DNA of 64,000 nt from Bradyrhizobium sp. CCBAU 53351. GTDB taxonomy: Bacteria > Pseudomonadota > Alphaproteobacteria > Rhizobiales > Xanthobacteraceae. Below are positions 34,318 through 45,048 of this stretch, piece by piece; the first letter of the stretch is position 1; every line of letters begins with the position of its first letter. The stretch lies in assembly GCF_015291745.1 (NCBI RefSeq), contig NZ_CP030059.1, positions 2,011,501-2,075,500 of the forward strand, read 5' to 3'. The translations under genes and the position numbers were made by a program. The notes beneath the pieces were generated by a model that saw only the letters and a list, made by a program, of their open reading frames with translations, ran no database searches and was not told the DNA's origin.

Positions 34318-35517
34318 ATGCCCGGTCCACTCAACGGCGTCCGTGTCCTCGATCTGACCGGCGTGGTGTCGGGCCCGTTCGCGACCATGTTCCTGGCGGA
34401 TCAGGGCGCGGACGTCCTGAAAATCGAACCGATCGGCGGCGACATTACCCGGCGCAGCCGTGCCACGATTGATAAGGAAGGCGAGTTCTCCGCGCTATTC
34501 ATCTCGTCAAACCGTGGCAAGCGCTCGCTGTCGATTGACGTCAAAAGCGCGGCCGGCCGTGAGGTTCTGGCCAAATTGGTCGCGAAGGCGGACGTGCTGG
34601 TGCAGAATTTCCGGCCCGGCACCATGGAGCGCCTCGGTCTCGGCGTCGAGGAGTTGCGCCAGCGCCATCCGCGCCTGATCTATGTCTCGATCAGCGGTGT
34701 CGGCGACACCGGACCCTATGTGAAGAAGCGTGTTTACGACCCGATCATTCAGGGCCTCTCGGGCTTTGCCGATATCCAGTCGCAGCCGGTCACGAACCGT
34801 CCGCAGATGATCCGGACTATCGTCTGCGACAAGACCACCGCCGTGTTCACCGCCCAGGCGGTCGCAGCAGCCCTCTACGCTCGCGAGAAGACAGGGCAGG
34901 GTGATCACATCCAGGTCGCCATGCTGGATGCGATGATCTCGTATTTGTGGCCCGAAGGCATGATGCAATACACGGTGGTGGGTGCCGAGGCCGCTGCTGC
35001 CGATCCCAACGATCGCCCCGATCTCGTGTTCAAGACCAGCGACGGCTACATCACCGCCGGTACAATTTCCGATTCCGAATGGCAGGGTTTCTGCCGCGCC
35101 ACCGGCGACGCCGAGCTTGCCAAGGATCCCCGGTTTGCGACGCCATCGGCGCGCTCGGTCAACGCCACGGCACGCATCAACAAGATGGCCGAATATATCA
35201 GCCAGCACACCACCGCAGAATGGCTGGAGCGTCTGGATGCCGCCGATGTCCCCTGTTCGCCGATCCTGCGGCGGAGCGAGATCATCCACAATGAACAGGT
35301 GGTCGCGCGCGACATCATTGCGGAGTTCGATCAGCCGAAAGTGGGGCGGGTGCGGCAACCTAAGCCGGCGGCGCGTTTTGCGATCAACGAGGCCGCGATC
35401 GGTGGGCCTGCTCCCCGGGTGGGTGAGCACTCCCGCGACGTGTTGCACGAGCTGGGCTACGACGACGGCGCCATCGACAAGATGGTCGCCGAGCGCAGCC
35501 TGCGCGTCGCGGTCTAA
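34318..35517 (+). CDS. Family III CoA-transferase (CaiB/BaiF)
   Basis: The 399-residue protein begins GPLNGVRVLDLTGVVSGPFATMFLADQGADVLKIEPIGGD, the CaiB/BaiF N-terminus. NRGKRSLSIDVKSAAG and VLVQNFRPGTMERLG follow. The catalytic aspartate is most likely in RTIVCDKTTAVFTAQAVAAAL. GGGAGA lies before the ATG. It activates a carboxylic acid by CoA transfer in the catabolic region, next to a DsbA-like gene on one side and a convergent GST gene on the other. The acid is unknown. Confidence 0.93.
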   Translation: MPGPLNGVRVLDLTGVVSGPFATMFLADQGADVLKIEPIGGDITRRSRATIDKEGEFSALFISSNRGKRSLSIDVKSAAGREVLAKLVAKADVLVQNFRPGTMERLGLGVEELRQRHPRLIYVSISGVGDTGPYVKKRVYDPIIQGLSGFADIQSQPVTNRPQMIRTIVCDKTTAVFTAQAVAAALYAREKTGQGDHIQVAMLDAMISYLWPEGMMQYTVVGAEAAAADPNDRPDLVFKTSDGYITAGTISDSEWQGFCRATGDAELAKDPRFATPSARSVNATARINKMAEYISQHTTAEWLERLDAADVPCSPILRRSEIIHNEQVVARDIIAEFDQPKVGRVRQPKPAARFAINEAAIGGPAPRVGEHSRDVLHELGYDDGAIDKMVAERSLRVAV

Positions 35518-35543
35518 CCGCGAAGCCCGTTGGCGACGGTATT

Positions 35544-36221
35544 CTAGACCTTCGCCGGCGCCGGCGTGATCGGTGCCATCGGAACATTCGCCGCAACGGC
35601 TCGCTGAAAGGCTTCCCGTTTCCTGATGTGTTCGAGATAGGGCTGAGCGTTGTCGCAAATGCCGACGCCATAGGCGATGGCCCACTCCAGGCAGGTCGTG
35701 AGCAGGATGTCTGCGCTCGTAAACCGGTCGCCCATCAGGAATTGCCGGCCATCTGCGAGCGCGACTTCGACATGGCGCAACTGCTGGCGGAAATACTCGC
35801 CGGCCTGGGCAACGACCTCGGGTGCAATGCCGTAGATCGGTCCGAGCGCGTCGGCCCGATGGCGGCGCATCACGTAAAGGCTGGTGGAATCCAGCTCCGC
35901 GACGATAAAGAAGCACCATTCCAGCCACGCGGCATACTCGCGCGGGGCTTCCGGAATCAGCGATCGTTCCGGCGTGGAATACATGCGCGACAGGTAGGCA
36001 ACGATCGCTGCGCTCTCGCCGATGCAGAAGTCGCCATCCTGAAGCAGCGGGATCTTCTGGCGCGGATTGAGCTTCGAATATTCTGCGGTCTTGGTTTCAC
36101 CGGTTCGCGGGCCAATGGGCTTTGTCTTGTAGGCTAAGCCCAGTTCGTGCATGGCCCAATGCGGACGAATGGTGCGACTCGTTCCAACGCCCCACAGGGT
36201 CAGGTTTGATGCCGCATCCAT
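35544..36221 (-). CDS. Glutathione S-transferase family protein
   Basis: The 225-residue protein starts MDAASNLTLWGVGTSRTIRPHWAMHELGL, with the likely catalytic Ser in TSRTIRP. The thioredoxin-like half ends with KIPLLQDGDFCIGESAAIVAYLSRMY, whose ES pair binds the glutathione gamma-glutamyl group. The C-terminal helical half contains FLMGDRFTSADILLTTCLEWA. It is read after the SDR gene with a one-base gap, so the two are coupled. With the HCCA-isomerase-like protein it points to glutathione chemistry in the pathway. Confidence 0.92.
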   Translation of the reverse strand: MDAASNLTLWGVGTSRTIRPHWAMHELGLAYKTKPIGPRTGETKTAEYSKLNPRQKIPLLQDGDFCIGESAAIVAYLSRMYSTPERSLIPEAPREYAAWLEWCFFIVAELDSTSLYVMRRHRADALGPIYGIAPEVVAQAGEYFRQQLRHVEVALADGRQFLMGDRFTSADILLTTCLEWAIAYGVGICDNAQPYLEHIRKREAFQRAVAANVPMAPITPAPAKV

Positions 36222-36222
36222 A

Positions 36223-36966
36223 TTACCATTTCTCCACGGACGGACGGAGATCGAGCTCGTGGGTCCAGCCATCTTTGCTTTGCTGGTGGGTGAACCAATA
36301 GGCTTCGGCAATGGAAGACGTCTTGGTCAGGCTATCCGGCGGAATATCGCTTGCTTCGATCCCCTTCGCTGCCTTCATGCGTTGGTGAATCGCCTCGCTA
36401 TCCACGCCAGCGTCGATCAGGAGATGCACGACGTGAATGTTCTTCGGTCCAAGCTCGCGCGCCATCGCCTGGGCCACTGCTCGAAGTCCGAACTTAGCTG
36501 ATGAAAATGCTGCAAACCCCGAGCCGCCACGCACGCTTGCCGTCGCACCGGTAAAGAAGATGGTGCCGCGTCCGCGCGACAGCATCACGCGGGCAGCCTC
36601 ACGTCCAACCAGGAATCCACCATAGCAGGCGAGTTCCCAGGCTTTGAAGAACAACTTCTCCGTCGTGTCGAGCAGAGGCTTGTTGACGTTCGAGCCGGCA
36701 TTGTAGAGGCAAACCTCGACGGGCCCGTGCTCCTTCTCGACCCGCGCGAAAATGCCTTGGACGTCTGCTTCCTGGCGCGCATCCACGCTGAATGCGTGAA
36801 CGTCATGCCCCGCAGCCCTCAACTCGGCCACCAGTTCCTGCGATTTGGAGGCATCGCGCCTGCAGATGCAAACCGTATAGCCGCCTCGGGCAAAACGCCG
36901 GGCGACCGCCGCGCCAATGGCATCGCCTGCGCCAACAAGTATCGCTACACCGCGGCTCGCCGCCAT
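36223..36966 (-). CDS. Atypical short-chain dehydrogenase, no catalytic Tyr (copy 1)
   Basis: The 247-residue protein has an SDR Rossmann start VAILVGAGDAIGAAVARRFA. The conserved active-site Ser is present (TGATAS, residue 144), and Lys158 is present. The Tyr of the YxxxK motif is Phe154 (AFSSAK). The end WTHELDLRPSVEKW matches three other SDRs in this window. I chose the ATG at 36966, with GGGAG 8 bases upstream; the ATG at 36981 is the alternative. A degenerate copy of the region operator lies in front. A catalytic role without Tyr is uncertain. Confidence 0.85.
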   Translation of the reverse strand: MAASRGVAILVGAGDAIGAAVARRFARGGYTVCICRRDASKSQELVAELRAAGHDVHAFSVDARQEADVQGIFARVEKEHGPVEVCLYNAGSNVNKPLLDTTEKLFFKAWELACYGGFLVGREAARVMLSRGRGTIFFTGATASVRGGSGFAAFSSAKFGLRAVAQAMARELGPKNIHVVHLLIDAGVDSEAIHQRMKAAKGIEASDIPPDSLTKTSSIAEAYWFTHQQSKDGWTHELDLRPSVEKW

Positions 36967-36983
36967 CCTCGATTCTCCCATTA

Positions 36984-37000
36984 AGTTCTTATTTGATACT
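36984..37000 (-). promoter_or_regulatory. Degenerate copy of the AGTTC dyad before the SDR/GST genes (site E)
   Basis: AGTTC (36984-36988) is followed after seven bases by ATACT (36996-37000), matching GAACT at three of five positions with the same spacing as sites A-C. It lies 17 bases upstream of the preferred SDR start codon. One arm is perfect and the other weak. Confidence 0.35.
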
Positions 37001-37116
37001 GTAGACTAGCTGTCCGATGGTGCATTGTAAACGGCGGTTTTATCAGTCACGCAAAACCGTAATCAGACATGGATTGTCCATTCGCCTCCGGGAAAAGTCC
37101 GACGATGATTTATCGA

Positions 37117-37144
37117 TTGACAAGTTCTAAAAAAGAACTATAAG
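37117..37144 (+). promoter_or_regulatory. Promoter with operator dyad AGTTC-N7-GAACT (site B)
   Basis: TTGACA (37117-37122) and TATAAG (37139-37144) are 16 bases apart. The arms AGTTC (37123-37127) and GAACT (37135-37139) fill the spacer exactly, with perfect five-base symmetry that extends to AGTTCT/AGAACT. It drives the acyl-CoA synthetase gene and probably the genes after it. Confidence 0.75.
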
Positions 37145-37199
37145 TCGAAACCAAGTGTGCCGCATTGCAAAGTCGGCATGGTCGGTCGGGAGGTCAGTC

Positions 37200-38801
37200 G
37201 TGCTGGAGCTTTCAGAGACGATCAGTGGCGACGAGATTGCTGTCGGCTTGCCGGGCCGAATCCATGAAGTAACGGCAGGGCCGCTTGCCAGAGCGCCCGA
37301 CCGGATTGCGCTGGTCGAGGACGGGGCTTCCTGGAGCTATCGAGACCTGGAGCAGCGCGTTAGCCAGATCGCCACCGTGCTTTCATCGCTGGGGATCAGG
37401 GCCGGCGATCGGATGATCATTGTCAGCGAAAACTGTATTGCGCTTGCTGCTTTGCTGCTGGCGGCGAGCCGGCTCGACGCCTGGGCAATCGTCGCCAACC
37501 CGCGCCTGTCGGCGCGCGAACTGGATCAGATCCGCGATCACAGCGGCGCCCGGCGGATGTTGTTCACGTCGGGTATTTCGAAAGAGGCCGCAGCTCACGC
37601 CTCTCGCTACGACGCCGAGAATCGGCGAATTGGCGCGCTGCCGGAAATTGGCGTTGGCCCGCTCAACGAAAGCGCGACAGTCGAGCCGGTGGAGGCTGAT
37701 CCAGCAAAGCAAGTCGCGGTTTTGATCTACACGTCAGGGACAACGGGGACTCCCAAGGGCGTGATGCTCTCGCATCACAACCTTCTGATCAGCGCAAAGA
37801 CCACTGCGTACTTCCGCAGGATGAACGAGGACGACAAAATCTATCTTGTGTTGCCGATCTCGCATATCGTCGGCATCTCGCTCCTGATCATGACGCTGAT
37901 GGTCGGCGGCACGGTGCGGATGGTCAGCAAATACGATCCTGCGGCGACCGCAAAGGCCATCGCGGAGGAGGGCGTCACCATCCTCAATGGCGTGCCTGCC
38001 ACCTATCAGCGCCTGCTGGAGTACAAGAGCGTATCAGGCGTGGAACAACTGTCCCGAGGCTCGTTGCGCTTGATTGCCGTCGCCGGCGCGCCGCTGGATT
38101 TGAACCTGAAGTTGCGCGTGGAAAGAGAGTTCGGGCTTCCGTTGCTCAACGGCTACGGGATCACCGAATGCTCGCCGGGAATATCAGGCGTACGTTTCGA
38201 TAGGCCACGCTCGGATCAGGCTGTCGGCACGCTGCTGCCTGGTGTGGAAGCGCGGGTGCGAACCATCGAAGGATTTCCGACTGTATCCGGTGAAGTCGGC
38301 GAGCTGCATGTTCGCGGGCGCAACGTGATGCTGGGATACTATCGTGCCCCCGAGCTCACCGCGAAGGTGATTGACAGCGAGGGCTGGTTCAATACCGGCG
38401 ATCTCGCACGTTTCGATGGCGATTGTCTGTACATCGCCGGCCGCACCAAGGAAATGATCATTCGTTCCGGTTTCAACGTCTATCCCGCGGAGGTCGAAGC
38501 AGTCCTCAGCTCACACGAGGACGTCGTGCAATCCGCTGTGGTCGGTCGTGCCGCGGACGGCAATGAGGAAATCGTGGCCTTTGTGCAATTGCTGCCAGGA
38601 TCGCGCACGACACCAGAGACCCTGATGCATTTCGTCCGATCTCAGCTGACTTCTTACAAGCGGCCGTCCGAAATCGTCATACTCGATGCCTTGCCGGCGA
38701 CCTCGACCGGCAAGATACTCAAGCACAAGCTCGCGGAGTCCTTGCGCGGAGGTGGCGCAACCCCCCGCGGTGCAGACGCCCGAATTCCGCAGGCAACATA
38801 A
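37200..38801 (+). CDS. Acyl-CoA synthetase (AMP-forming), copy 1
   Basis: The 533-residue enzyme activates a carboxylic acid to an acyl-adenylate and then a CoA ester. The P-loop is IYTSGTTGTPKGVMLSH, the A5 region is LNGYGITECSPGISG and the hinge/C-terminal motif is GRTKEMIIRSGFNVYPAEVEAVL, with the catalytic Lys in STGKILKHKL. I chose the GTG at 37200, which has GGGAGG upstream. It is closely similar in layout to the enzyme at 56019. It starts a run of catabolic genes behind operator site B. The substrate cannot be told from the sequence. Confidence 0.93.
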   Translation: MLELSETISGDEIAVGLPGRIHEVTAGPLARAPDRIALVEDGASWSYRDLEQRVSQIATVLSSLGIRAGDRMIIVSENCIALAALLLAASRLDAWAIVANPRLSARELDQIRDHSGARRMLFTSGISKEAAAHASRYDAENRRIGALPEIGVGPLNESATVEPVEADPAKQVAVLIYTSGTTGTPKGVMLSHHNLLISAKTTAYFRRMNEDDKIYLVLPISHIVGISLLIMTLMVGGTVRMVSKYDPAATAKAIAEEGVTILNGVPATYQRLLEYKSVSGVEQLSRGSLRLIAVAGAPLDLNLKLRVEREFGLPLLNGYGITECSPGISGVRFDRPRSDQAVGTLLPGVEARVRTIEGFPTVSGEVGELHVRGRNVMLGYYRAPELTAKVIDSEGWFNTGDLARFDGDCLYIAGRTKEMIIRSGFNVYPAEVEAVLSSHEDVVQSAVVGRAADGNEEIVAFVQLLPGSRTTPETLMHFVRSQLTSYKRPSEIVILDALPATSTGKILKHKLAESLRGGGATPRGADARIPQAT

Positions 38802-38823
38802 CTAACTTTACCGGGAGGACATC

Positions 38824-39561
38824 TTGCAAAAGAGAAACGCAACCGTGGCCGTCATCGGCGCCGGAGACTTCATCGGCGGCGAGATCGCCAAAAAGTTCGC
38901 CGCAGAAGGCTTCACGGTCTTTGCCGGCCGTCGTAACGGCGACAAGCTGGCTCCGCTCGTCAAGGATATCGAGGCTGCCGGCGGAGAAGTTCACGCCCGT
39001 TCGCTCGACGCTCGCAAAGAAGACGAAATCATCTCCTTCCTCAACGATGCGGACAAGCACGCGCCTTTGGAAGTCTGCATCTTCAATATCGGGGCGAACG
39101 TCAATTTCCCAATTCTGGAAACCACAGAACGCGTTTTCCGCAAGGTCTGGGAAATGGCCTGCTATTCCGGCTTTCTGGCCGGTCGCGAGGCGGCCCGCCT
39201 CATGCTTCCGCGCGGGGGTGGCAACATCTTCTTTACCGGGGCGACCGCCTCGCTCCGAGGCGGCAGCGGCTATGCTGCTTTCGCAAGCGCCAAGTTTGGC
39301 CTTCGTGCGGTCGCGCAAGCCATGGCCCGCGAGCTTGGCCCGAAGAACATTCACGTCGCGCATCTCATCATCGATTCCGGCGTGGATACCGAGTGGGTTC
39401 GGCAACGCCGGCTGGAGGCTCTCGGGCCCACCGCGCTGGATGATCCGGACGCCTTGATGCCCCCGTCCTCCGTCGCAACTTCCTATTGGCAGCTCTACCA
39501 GCAGCCGAGAAGCGCATGGACGTTCGAGCTGGAGATCCGTCCCTTCGGCGAGAAGTGGTAG
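38824..39561 (+). CDS. Atypical short-chain dehydrogenase, no catalytic Tyr (copy 2)
   Basis: The 245-residue protein starts with TTG at 38824, with GGGAGGAC just upstream. Its Rossmann start is VAVIGAGDFIGGEIAKKFA. The Tyr of YxxxK is Phe153 (AFASAK), with Lys157 and the Ser in TGATAS kept. The end WTFELEIRPFGEKW matches the other three copies. It lies between an acyl-CoA synthetase and two acyl-CoA dehydrogenase genes, with a 13-base gap to the latter. It is most like copy 1 at 36223. Confidence 0.87.
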   Translation: MQKRNATVAVIGAGDFIGGEIAKKFAAEGFTVFAGRRNGDKLAPLVKDIEAAGGEVHARSLDARKEDEIISFLNDADKHAPLEVCIFNIGANVNFPILETTERVFRKVWEMACYSGFLAGREAARLMLPRGGGNIFFTGATASLRGGSGYAAFASAKFGLRAVAQAMARELGPKNIHVAHLIIDSGVDTEWVRQRRLEALGPTALDDPDALMPPSSVATSYWQLYQQPRSAWTFELEIRPFGEKW

Positions 39562-39574
39562 CGGGCCTGCTGCG

Positions 39575-40756
<1,182 letters not shown>

Positions 40757-40779
40757 CCGCGGCGGATCGGGAGGATCGG

Positions 40780-41910
40780 ATGGATATTCAGTTCACGGAA
40801 GAGCAGGAATTGCTGCGGTCCAGCGTCCAGCGGCTGCTGCGCGACCAGTACGACTTCGAGGCGCGGCGCAAGAGCGTGGCGAGCGAGGAAGGCTTCAGCC
40901 GGAAGCAGTGGGCGGCTTTTGCCGAGCTAGGCCTTCTCGCTGCGCCGTTCTCCGAGGGCGCCGGCGGTCTCGGCGGCGGTCCGTTGTCGACCATGATCGT
41001 CATGCATGAGTTCGGCCGTCACCTCGTGGTCGAGCCATTCGTCGAGACGGTGGTGCTGGCCGGCAGATTGATCGAGCATGCGGGCTCGCCGGAGCAGCAG
41101 CAAAGCTTCATCCCGGACATCATCGACGGCTCGAAGATCTGGACGCTGGCCTGGACGGAGAAGGCATCGCGTTTCGATCTTGCCCATGTCGCCACGAGAG
41201 CGCGGCGCGAAGGGAGCGATTACGTCCTGGCAGGCGCAAAGACCGCGGTGATCGCAGCGCCTTGGGCGGACTATCTGATCGTCTCGGCCCGGACCTCCGG
41301 CGATGACCGTGAACGCAGCGGCGTCAGCCTGTTCGTGGTCGATCGGCGCGCGACCGGCGTCGATCTCCAGAGCTTCAAGACCATCGACGGCCGCCGGGCC
41401 GCCGACGTCAGCCTGCGCGATGTCCGCGGCCAATTGCTGGGCGTGGAAGGCGAGGGCGTTGCCGCGCTGGAAGCCTGCCGCGACCGCGCCATCGGCGCGC
41501 TCTGCGCGGAAGCCGTCGGCGCCATCGGCGAGCTGAACTCGGCGACGCTGGAATATTCCAAGACGCGCAAGCAGTTCGGCACCACGATCGGCTCGTTCCA
41601 GGTGCTGCAGCACCGCATGGTCGACATGTTCATCGCCCATCAGGAGGCGCTCTCCCTGATGCAGCATCTGAGCCTCAGCCTCAGCGACGGCGATGCCGGC
41701 CTGTCGCGGCTCGCCTCCGGTGCCAAGTCGAAGATCGGCTATGCGGGCAAGTTCGTCGCCGACCAGGCGGTGCAGCTTCACGGCGGCATGGGAATGACCG
41801 ACGAGCTCAACGTCGGGCACTATTTCAAGCGACTCTCCTCCATCAACATCCAGTTCGGCGACCCCGCGTTCCACGTGCTGCGTTACGCGCAGCTGGACGC
41901 GGCCGCGTAA
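40780..41910 (+). CDS. Acyl-CoA dehydrogenase, diverged partner subunit (heteromeric pair, second)
   Basis: The 376-residue protein has the dehydrogenase fold: [40 protein letters not shown] and [21 protein letters not shown]. The expected Q/S-EPxxGSD loop is replaced by TEKASRFD. The C-terminus [19 protein letters not shown] lacks the catalytic EGT segment. It therefore looks like the partner of the upstream gene and not an independent enzyme. A good GGGAGGAT precedes the ATG. It should bind with the first subunit to make one active site per pair. Confidence 0.9.
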   Translation: MDIQFTEEQELLRSSVQRLLRDQYDFEARRKSVASEEGFSRKQWAAFAELGLLAAPFSEGAGGLGGGPLSTMIVMHEFGRHLVVEPFVETVVLAGRLIEHAGSPEQQQSFIPDIIDGSKIWTLAWTEKASRFDLAHVATRARREGSDYVLAGAKTAVIAAPWADYLIVSARTSGDDRERSGVSLFVVDRRATGVDLQSFKTIDGRRAADVSLRDVRGQLLGVEGEGVAALEACRDRAIGALCAEAVGAIGELNSATLEYSKTRKQFGTTIGSFQVLQHRMVDMFIAHQEALSLMQHLSLSLSDGDAGLSRLASGAKSKIGYAGKFVADQAVQLHGGMGMTDELNVGHYFKRLSSINIQFGDPAFHVLRYAQLDAAA

Positions 41911-41924
41911 ACAGAGAGGCCAGC

Positions 41925-43112
41925 ATGACGACTGAAGCAGTCATCGTTTCCACCGCTAGGACGGCCGTCGGGAAGGCCTACCGCGGCGCACTCAACAATA
42001 CGGACGGTCCGACCATGGCCGGGCACGTGATGGCCGAAGCGGTAAAGCGCGCCGGCATCGCCCCGGGCGAAGTCGAAGACGTGGTCATGGGCTGCGCCAT
42101 GCAGCAGGGCACCATGGTGATGAACGTGGCGCGCAAGGGCGCGATGCGCGCCGGCCTGCCGGTGACGGTCGCCGGCACGACCATCGACCGGCAATGCGCC
42201 TCCGGCTTGCAGGCCATCGCGGTGGCCGCACGCTCGGTGATGCTCGACGGCGTCGAGGTCGCGATCGGCGGAGGCGTCGAGTCGATCAGCCTCGTGCAGA
42301 ACGACCACATGAACAAATTCCACGCCGTCGACGACGAGCTGATGGCGATGAAGCCCGAAATGTACATGTCGATGCTCGATACGGCCGAGGTCGTCGCCGA
42401 GCGCTACAAGATCGGCCGCGACAAGCAGGACGAATACAGCCTCGAGTGCCAACGCCGCGTCGGCGCTGCGTTACAGGCCGGCCGCTTCAACGACGAGATC
42501 GTGCCGTTCACGACCAGGATGGCGCTGTTCAACAAGGACACCAAGGAAGTCACCTACGAGCAGGTGACGCTCACAAAGGACGAGGGACCGCGTCCCGAGA
42601 CCACCGCCGAGGGCCTCGCCAAGATCAAGCCGGTGTTCGAGGGCAAGACCATCAGCGCGGGAAATGCCAGCCAGCTTTCGGACGGCGCTTCGGCCTGCGT
42701 GATCATGAGCGACAAGATTGCGGCGAAGAAGGGCCTCAAGCCGCTCGGCATCTTCCGCGGCTTCGTTGCCGCCGGCGTCGAGCCCGACGAGATGGGCGTC
42801 GGCCCGGTCGCCGCGATCCCGCGGCTGCTCAAGCGCCATAACCTGAAGATCGACGACATCGACCTCTGGGAGTTGAACGAGGCCTATGCGGTGCAGGTGA
42901 TCTACTGCCGCGACAAGCTCGGGATCGATCCGGACAAGCTCAACGTCAACGGCGGCTCGATCGCGATCGGCCATCCCTACGGCATGACCGGGTCGCGGCT
43001 CACCGGCCATCTCCTGATCGAGGGCCGGAGGCGCAAGGCGAAGTACGGCGTCGTGACGATGTGCATTGGTGGCGGCATGGGCGCGGCCGGACTGTTCGAA
43101 ATCATCCACTGA
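41925..43112 (+). CDS. Acetyl-CoA acyltransferase (thiolase)
   Basis: The 395-residue thiolase has the nucleophilic Cys91 in [13 protein letters not shown], the catalytic His in [15 protein letters not shown] and the second Cys in [11 protein letters not shown]. The end fits class II thiolases. It cleaves a beta-ketoacyl-CoA with CoA to release acetyl-CoA and is the last step of a beta-oxidation-like sequence after the dehydrogenase pair. GAGAGG lies before the start. The NMO-like gene follows 22 bases on. Confidence 0.94.
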   Translation: MTTEAVIVSTARTAVGKAYRGALNNTDGPTMAGHVMAEAVKRAGIAPGEVEDVVMGCAMQQGTMVMNVARKGAMRAGLPVTVAGTTIDRQCASGLQAIAVAARSVMLDGVEVAIGGGVESISLVQNDHMNKFHAVDDELMAMKPEMYMSMLDTAEVVAERYKIGRDKQDEYSLECQRRVGAALQAGRFNDEIVPFTTRMALFNKDTKEVTYEQVTLTKDEGPRPETTAEGLAKIKPVFEGKTISAGNASQLSDGASACVIMSDKIAAKKGLKPLGIFRGFVAAGVEPDEMGVGPVAAIPRLLKRHNLKIDDIDLWELNEAYAVQVIYCRDKLGIDPDKLNVNGGSIAIGHPYGMTGSRLTGHLLIEGRRRKAKYGVVTMCIGGGMGAAGLFEIIH

Positions 43113-43134
43113 ACGGCAACGCGGGAGATCATTC

Positions 43135-44148
43135 GTGAAGACAGCGATCACTGAACTATTCGGCATCGAGCACCCGATCATCCAGGGCGGAATGCACTAT
43201 GTCGGCTTCGCGGAAATGGCGTCGGCCGTCTCCAACGCGGGCGGGCTCGGCTTGATCACGGGTCTGACGCAGAGAACACCGGAACTGCTGGCCAAGGAGA
43301 TCGCACGCTGCCGGGATATGACGGACAAGCCGTTCGGCGTGAACCTCACGTTCCTGCCGACGTTCAGCGCGCCGCCCTATCCGGAATACATCGCGGCCAT
43401 CAGGGAGGGCGGTGTCAGGATCGTCGAAACCGCCGGGCGCAGCCCCGAGCAGTACATGCCGGCCCTGAAGGCGGGCGGCATCAAGGTGATCCACAAATGC
43501 ACCTCCGTCCGGCACTCCCTGAAGGCCGAGCAGATCGGCTGCGATGCCGTCAGCGTCGACGGCTTCGAGTGCGGCGGCCATCCCGGCGAGGATGACATGC
43601 CGAACATGATTCTGTTGCCGCGCGCGGCCGAGGAGCTGAAGATCCCGTTCGTTGCCTCCGGCGGCATGGCGGACGCGCGCAGCCTGGTTGCGGCACTGGC
43701 GATGGGCGCTGCGGGCATGAACATGGGCACGCGCTTCATCGCCACCAAGGAAGCGCCGGTGCACGAGAACGTCAAGAAGGCGCTGGTCGCGGCGACGGAA
43801 CTCGACACCAGGCTCGTGATGCGCGCGCTACGCAACACCGAGCGGGTCCTGAACAACAAGGGTGTCGAGCAGCTGCTCGAGATCGAGCGCGAGAAGGGAA
43901 AGAGCCTCAAGATCGAGGACATCCATGAGCAGGTGGCGGGCGTCTATCCCAAGGTGATGATCGACGGCGACATGGATGCGGGCGCGTGGAGCTGCGGCAT
44001 GGTCGTCGGGCTCATTCACGACATTCCGACCGTGAAGGAGCTGATTGATCGCATCATGGCGGATGCCGAAAGACTCATCCGGCAGCGCCTGACCGGCTTC
44101 CTCGACGGCACCGGGCAGCGGCCGGCTGCGGCTCGGGCGATCGCGTAG
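43135..44148 (+). CDS. Nitronate monooxygenase / 2-nitropropane dioxygenase-like flavoprotein
   Basis: The 337-residue FMN TIM-barrel protein starts at the GTG at 43135 (GGGAGA in front). Signatures are HPIIQGGMHYVG, SNAGGLGLITG, DKPFGVNLTF, VDGFECGGHPG and VASGGMADARSLVAALAMGAAGMNMGTRFIA. The family includes nitronate monooxygenases and also enoyl-type reductases in catabolic clusters, for example IpdC in cholesterol ring breakdown. Its place between thiolase and flavin-reductase genes supports a role on a CoA ester, by inference. Confidence 0.88.
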   Translation: MKTAITELFGIEHPIIQGGMHYVGFAEMASAVSNAGGLGLITGLTQRTPELLAKEIARCRDMTDKPFGVNLTFLPTFSAPPYPEYIAAIREGGVRIVETAGRSPEQYMPALKAGGIKVIHKCTSVRHSLKAEQIGCDAVSVDGFECGGHPGEDDMPNMILLPRAAEELKIPFVASGGMADARSLVAALAMGAAGMNMGTRFIATKEAPVHENVKKALVAATELDTRLVMRALRNTERVLNNKGVEQLLEIEREKGKSLKIEDIHEQVAGVYPKVMIDGDMDAGAWSCGMVVGLIHDIPTVKELIDRIMADAERLIRQRLTGFLDGTGQRPAAARAIA

Positions 44149-44275
44149 ACGGAAGGACTTACCGCTTCCCGACGTTCTGACGGAGGCTATGCGCACGCAT
44201 GGTCATGCGTGCGTCGATCTTTGATGAAGCTCGATAGGCCAGATCAACGGCGTTCGGCAGCCTCGGAGGTAGCTT

Positions 44276-44929
44276 ATGGACCAGGCCGACTTCCACTACT
44301 ATGAGCCGTCGAGAGGGCACGGACTCAGGCATAATCCGTTCAATGCGATAATCGCGCCGCGTCCGATTGGGTGGATTTCGTCGCGTAACGCCGCCGGTCA
44401 ATTGAACTTGGCGCCGTACAGTTTCTTCAACGCGTTCCTCTACGATCCTCCCATCATCGGGTTTTCGTCGATTTCGTGGAAGGACACCGTCAAGAACGTC
44501 AGCGAAACCCGTGAGTTCGTCTGGAATCTTGTCACCATGGATCTCGGCGAGCGCATGAACGTGACAGCGACGCCGCTCGATCACGGCGTGAGCGAGTTCG
44601 AAACAGCCGGACTGACGCCGATACCCGGACGCCACGTTGCCGTGCCGCGGGTGGGCGAGAGCAGGGCCGCCATGGAATGCAAGGTCGTCGAGGTCTCTCA
44701 GCTGGCCAACGCACGCGGTGAAAAGGTCGAAGGCTGGTTCGTGCTTGGCGAGGTCGTCGCAGTCTACATCGACAAGGCATTGATCGAGGACGGTGTCTAC
44801 AACACGGCGCTTGCGCGCCCGATACTGCGTGCCGGCCGGGGTGGAGATTACCTCGAGGTCAGGACCGAGAACATGTTCGAGATGAAGCGCCCGGCTGGCA
44901 GCAGCAAACCGGAATTCCACGGCACCTGA
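44276..44929 (+). CDS. Flavin reductase-like / FMN-binding split-barrel protein
   Basis: The 217-residue protein has the flavin-reductase-like pattern FNAIIAPRPIGWISSRNAAGQLNLAPYSFFNAFLYDPPIIGFSS, where the PRPIGWISS segment binds FMN. GGAGG precedes the ATG. The family reduces flavin for a partner monooxygenase or binds FMN itself. It could supply reduced flavin to the NMO-like protein next to it, but this is an inference. The gap before it (44149-44275) shows no strong promoter. Confidence 0.87.
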   Translation: MDQADFHYYEPSRGHGLRHNPFNAIIAPRPIGWISSRNAAGQLNLAPYSFFNAFLYDPPIIGFSSISWKDTVKNVSETREFVWNLVTMDLGERMNVTATPLDHGVSEFETAGLTPIPGRHVAVPRVGESRAAMECKVVEVSQLANARGEKVEGWFVLGEVVAVYIDKALIEDGVYNTALARPILRAGRGGDYLEVRTENMFEMKRPAGSSKPEFHGT

Positions 44930-45048
44930 TTGCGCCGGAAACAGGCTCAACTGTCGGGCTGGCCAGGCATCGGGTCGGCAGGCCTGAGCCCGGCTTCGCA
45001 AAGCCGATGAGGGACTGAACGGAAAGCCTGTGCGGATTCATATGCCCA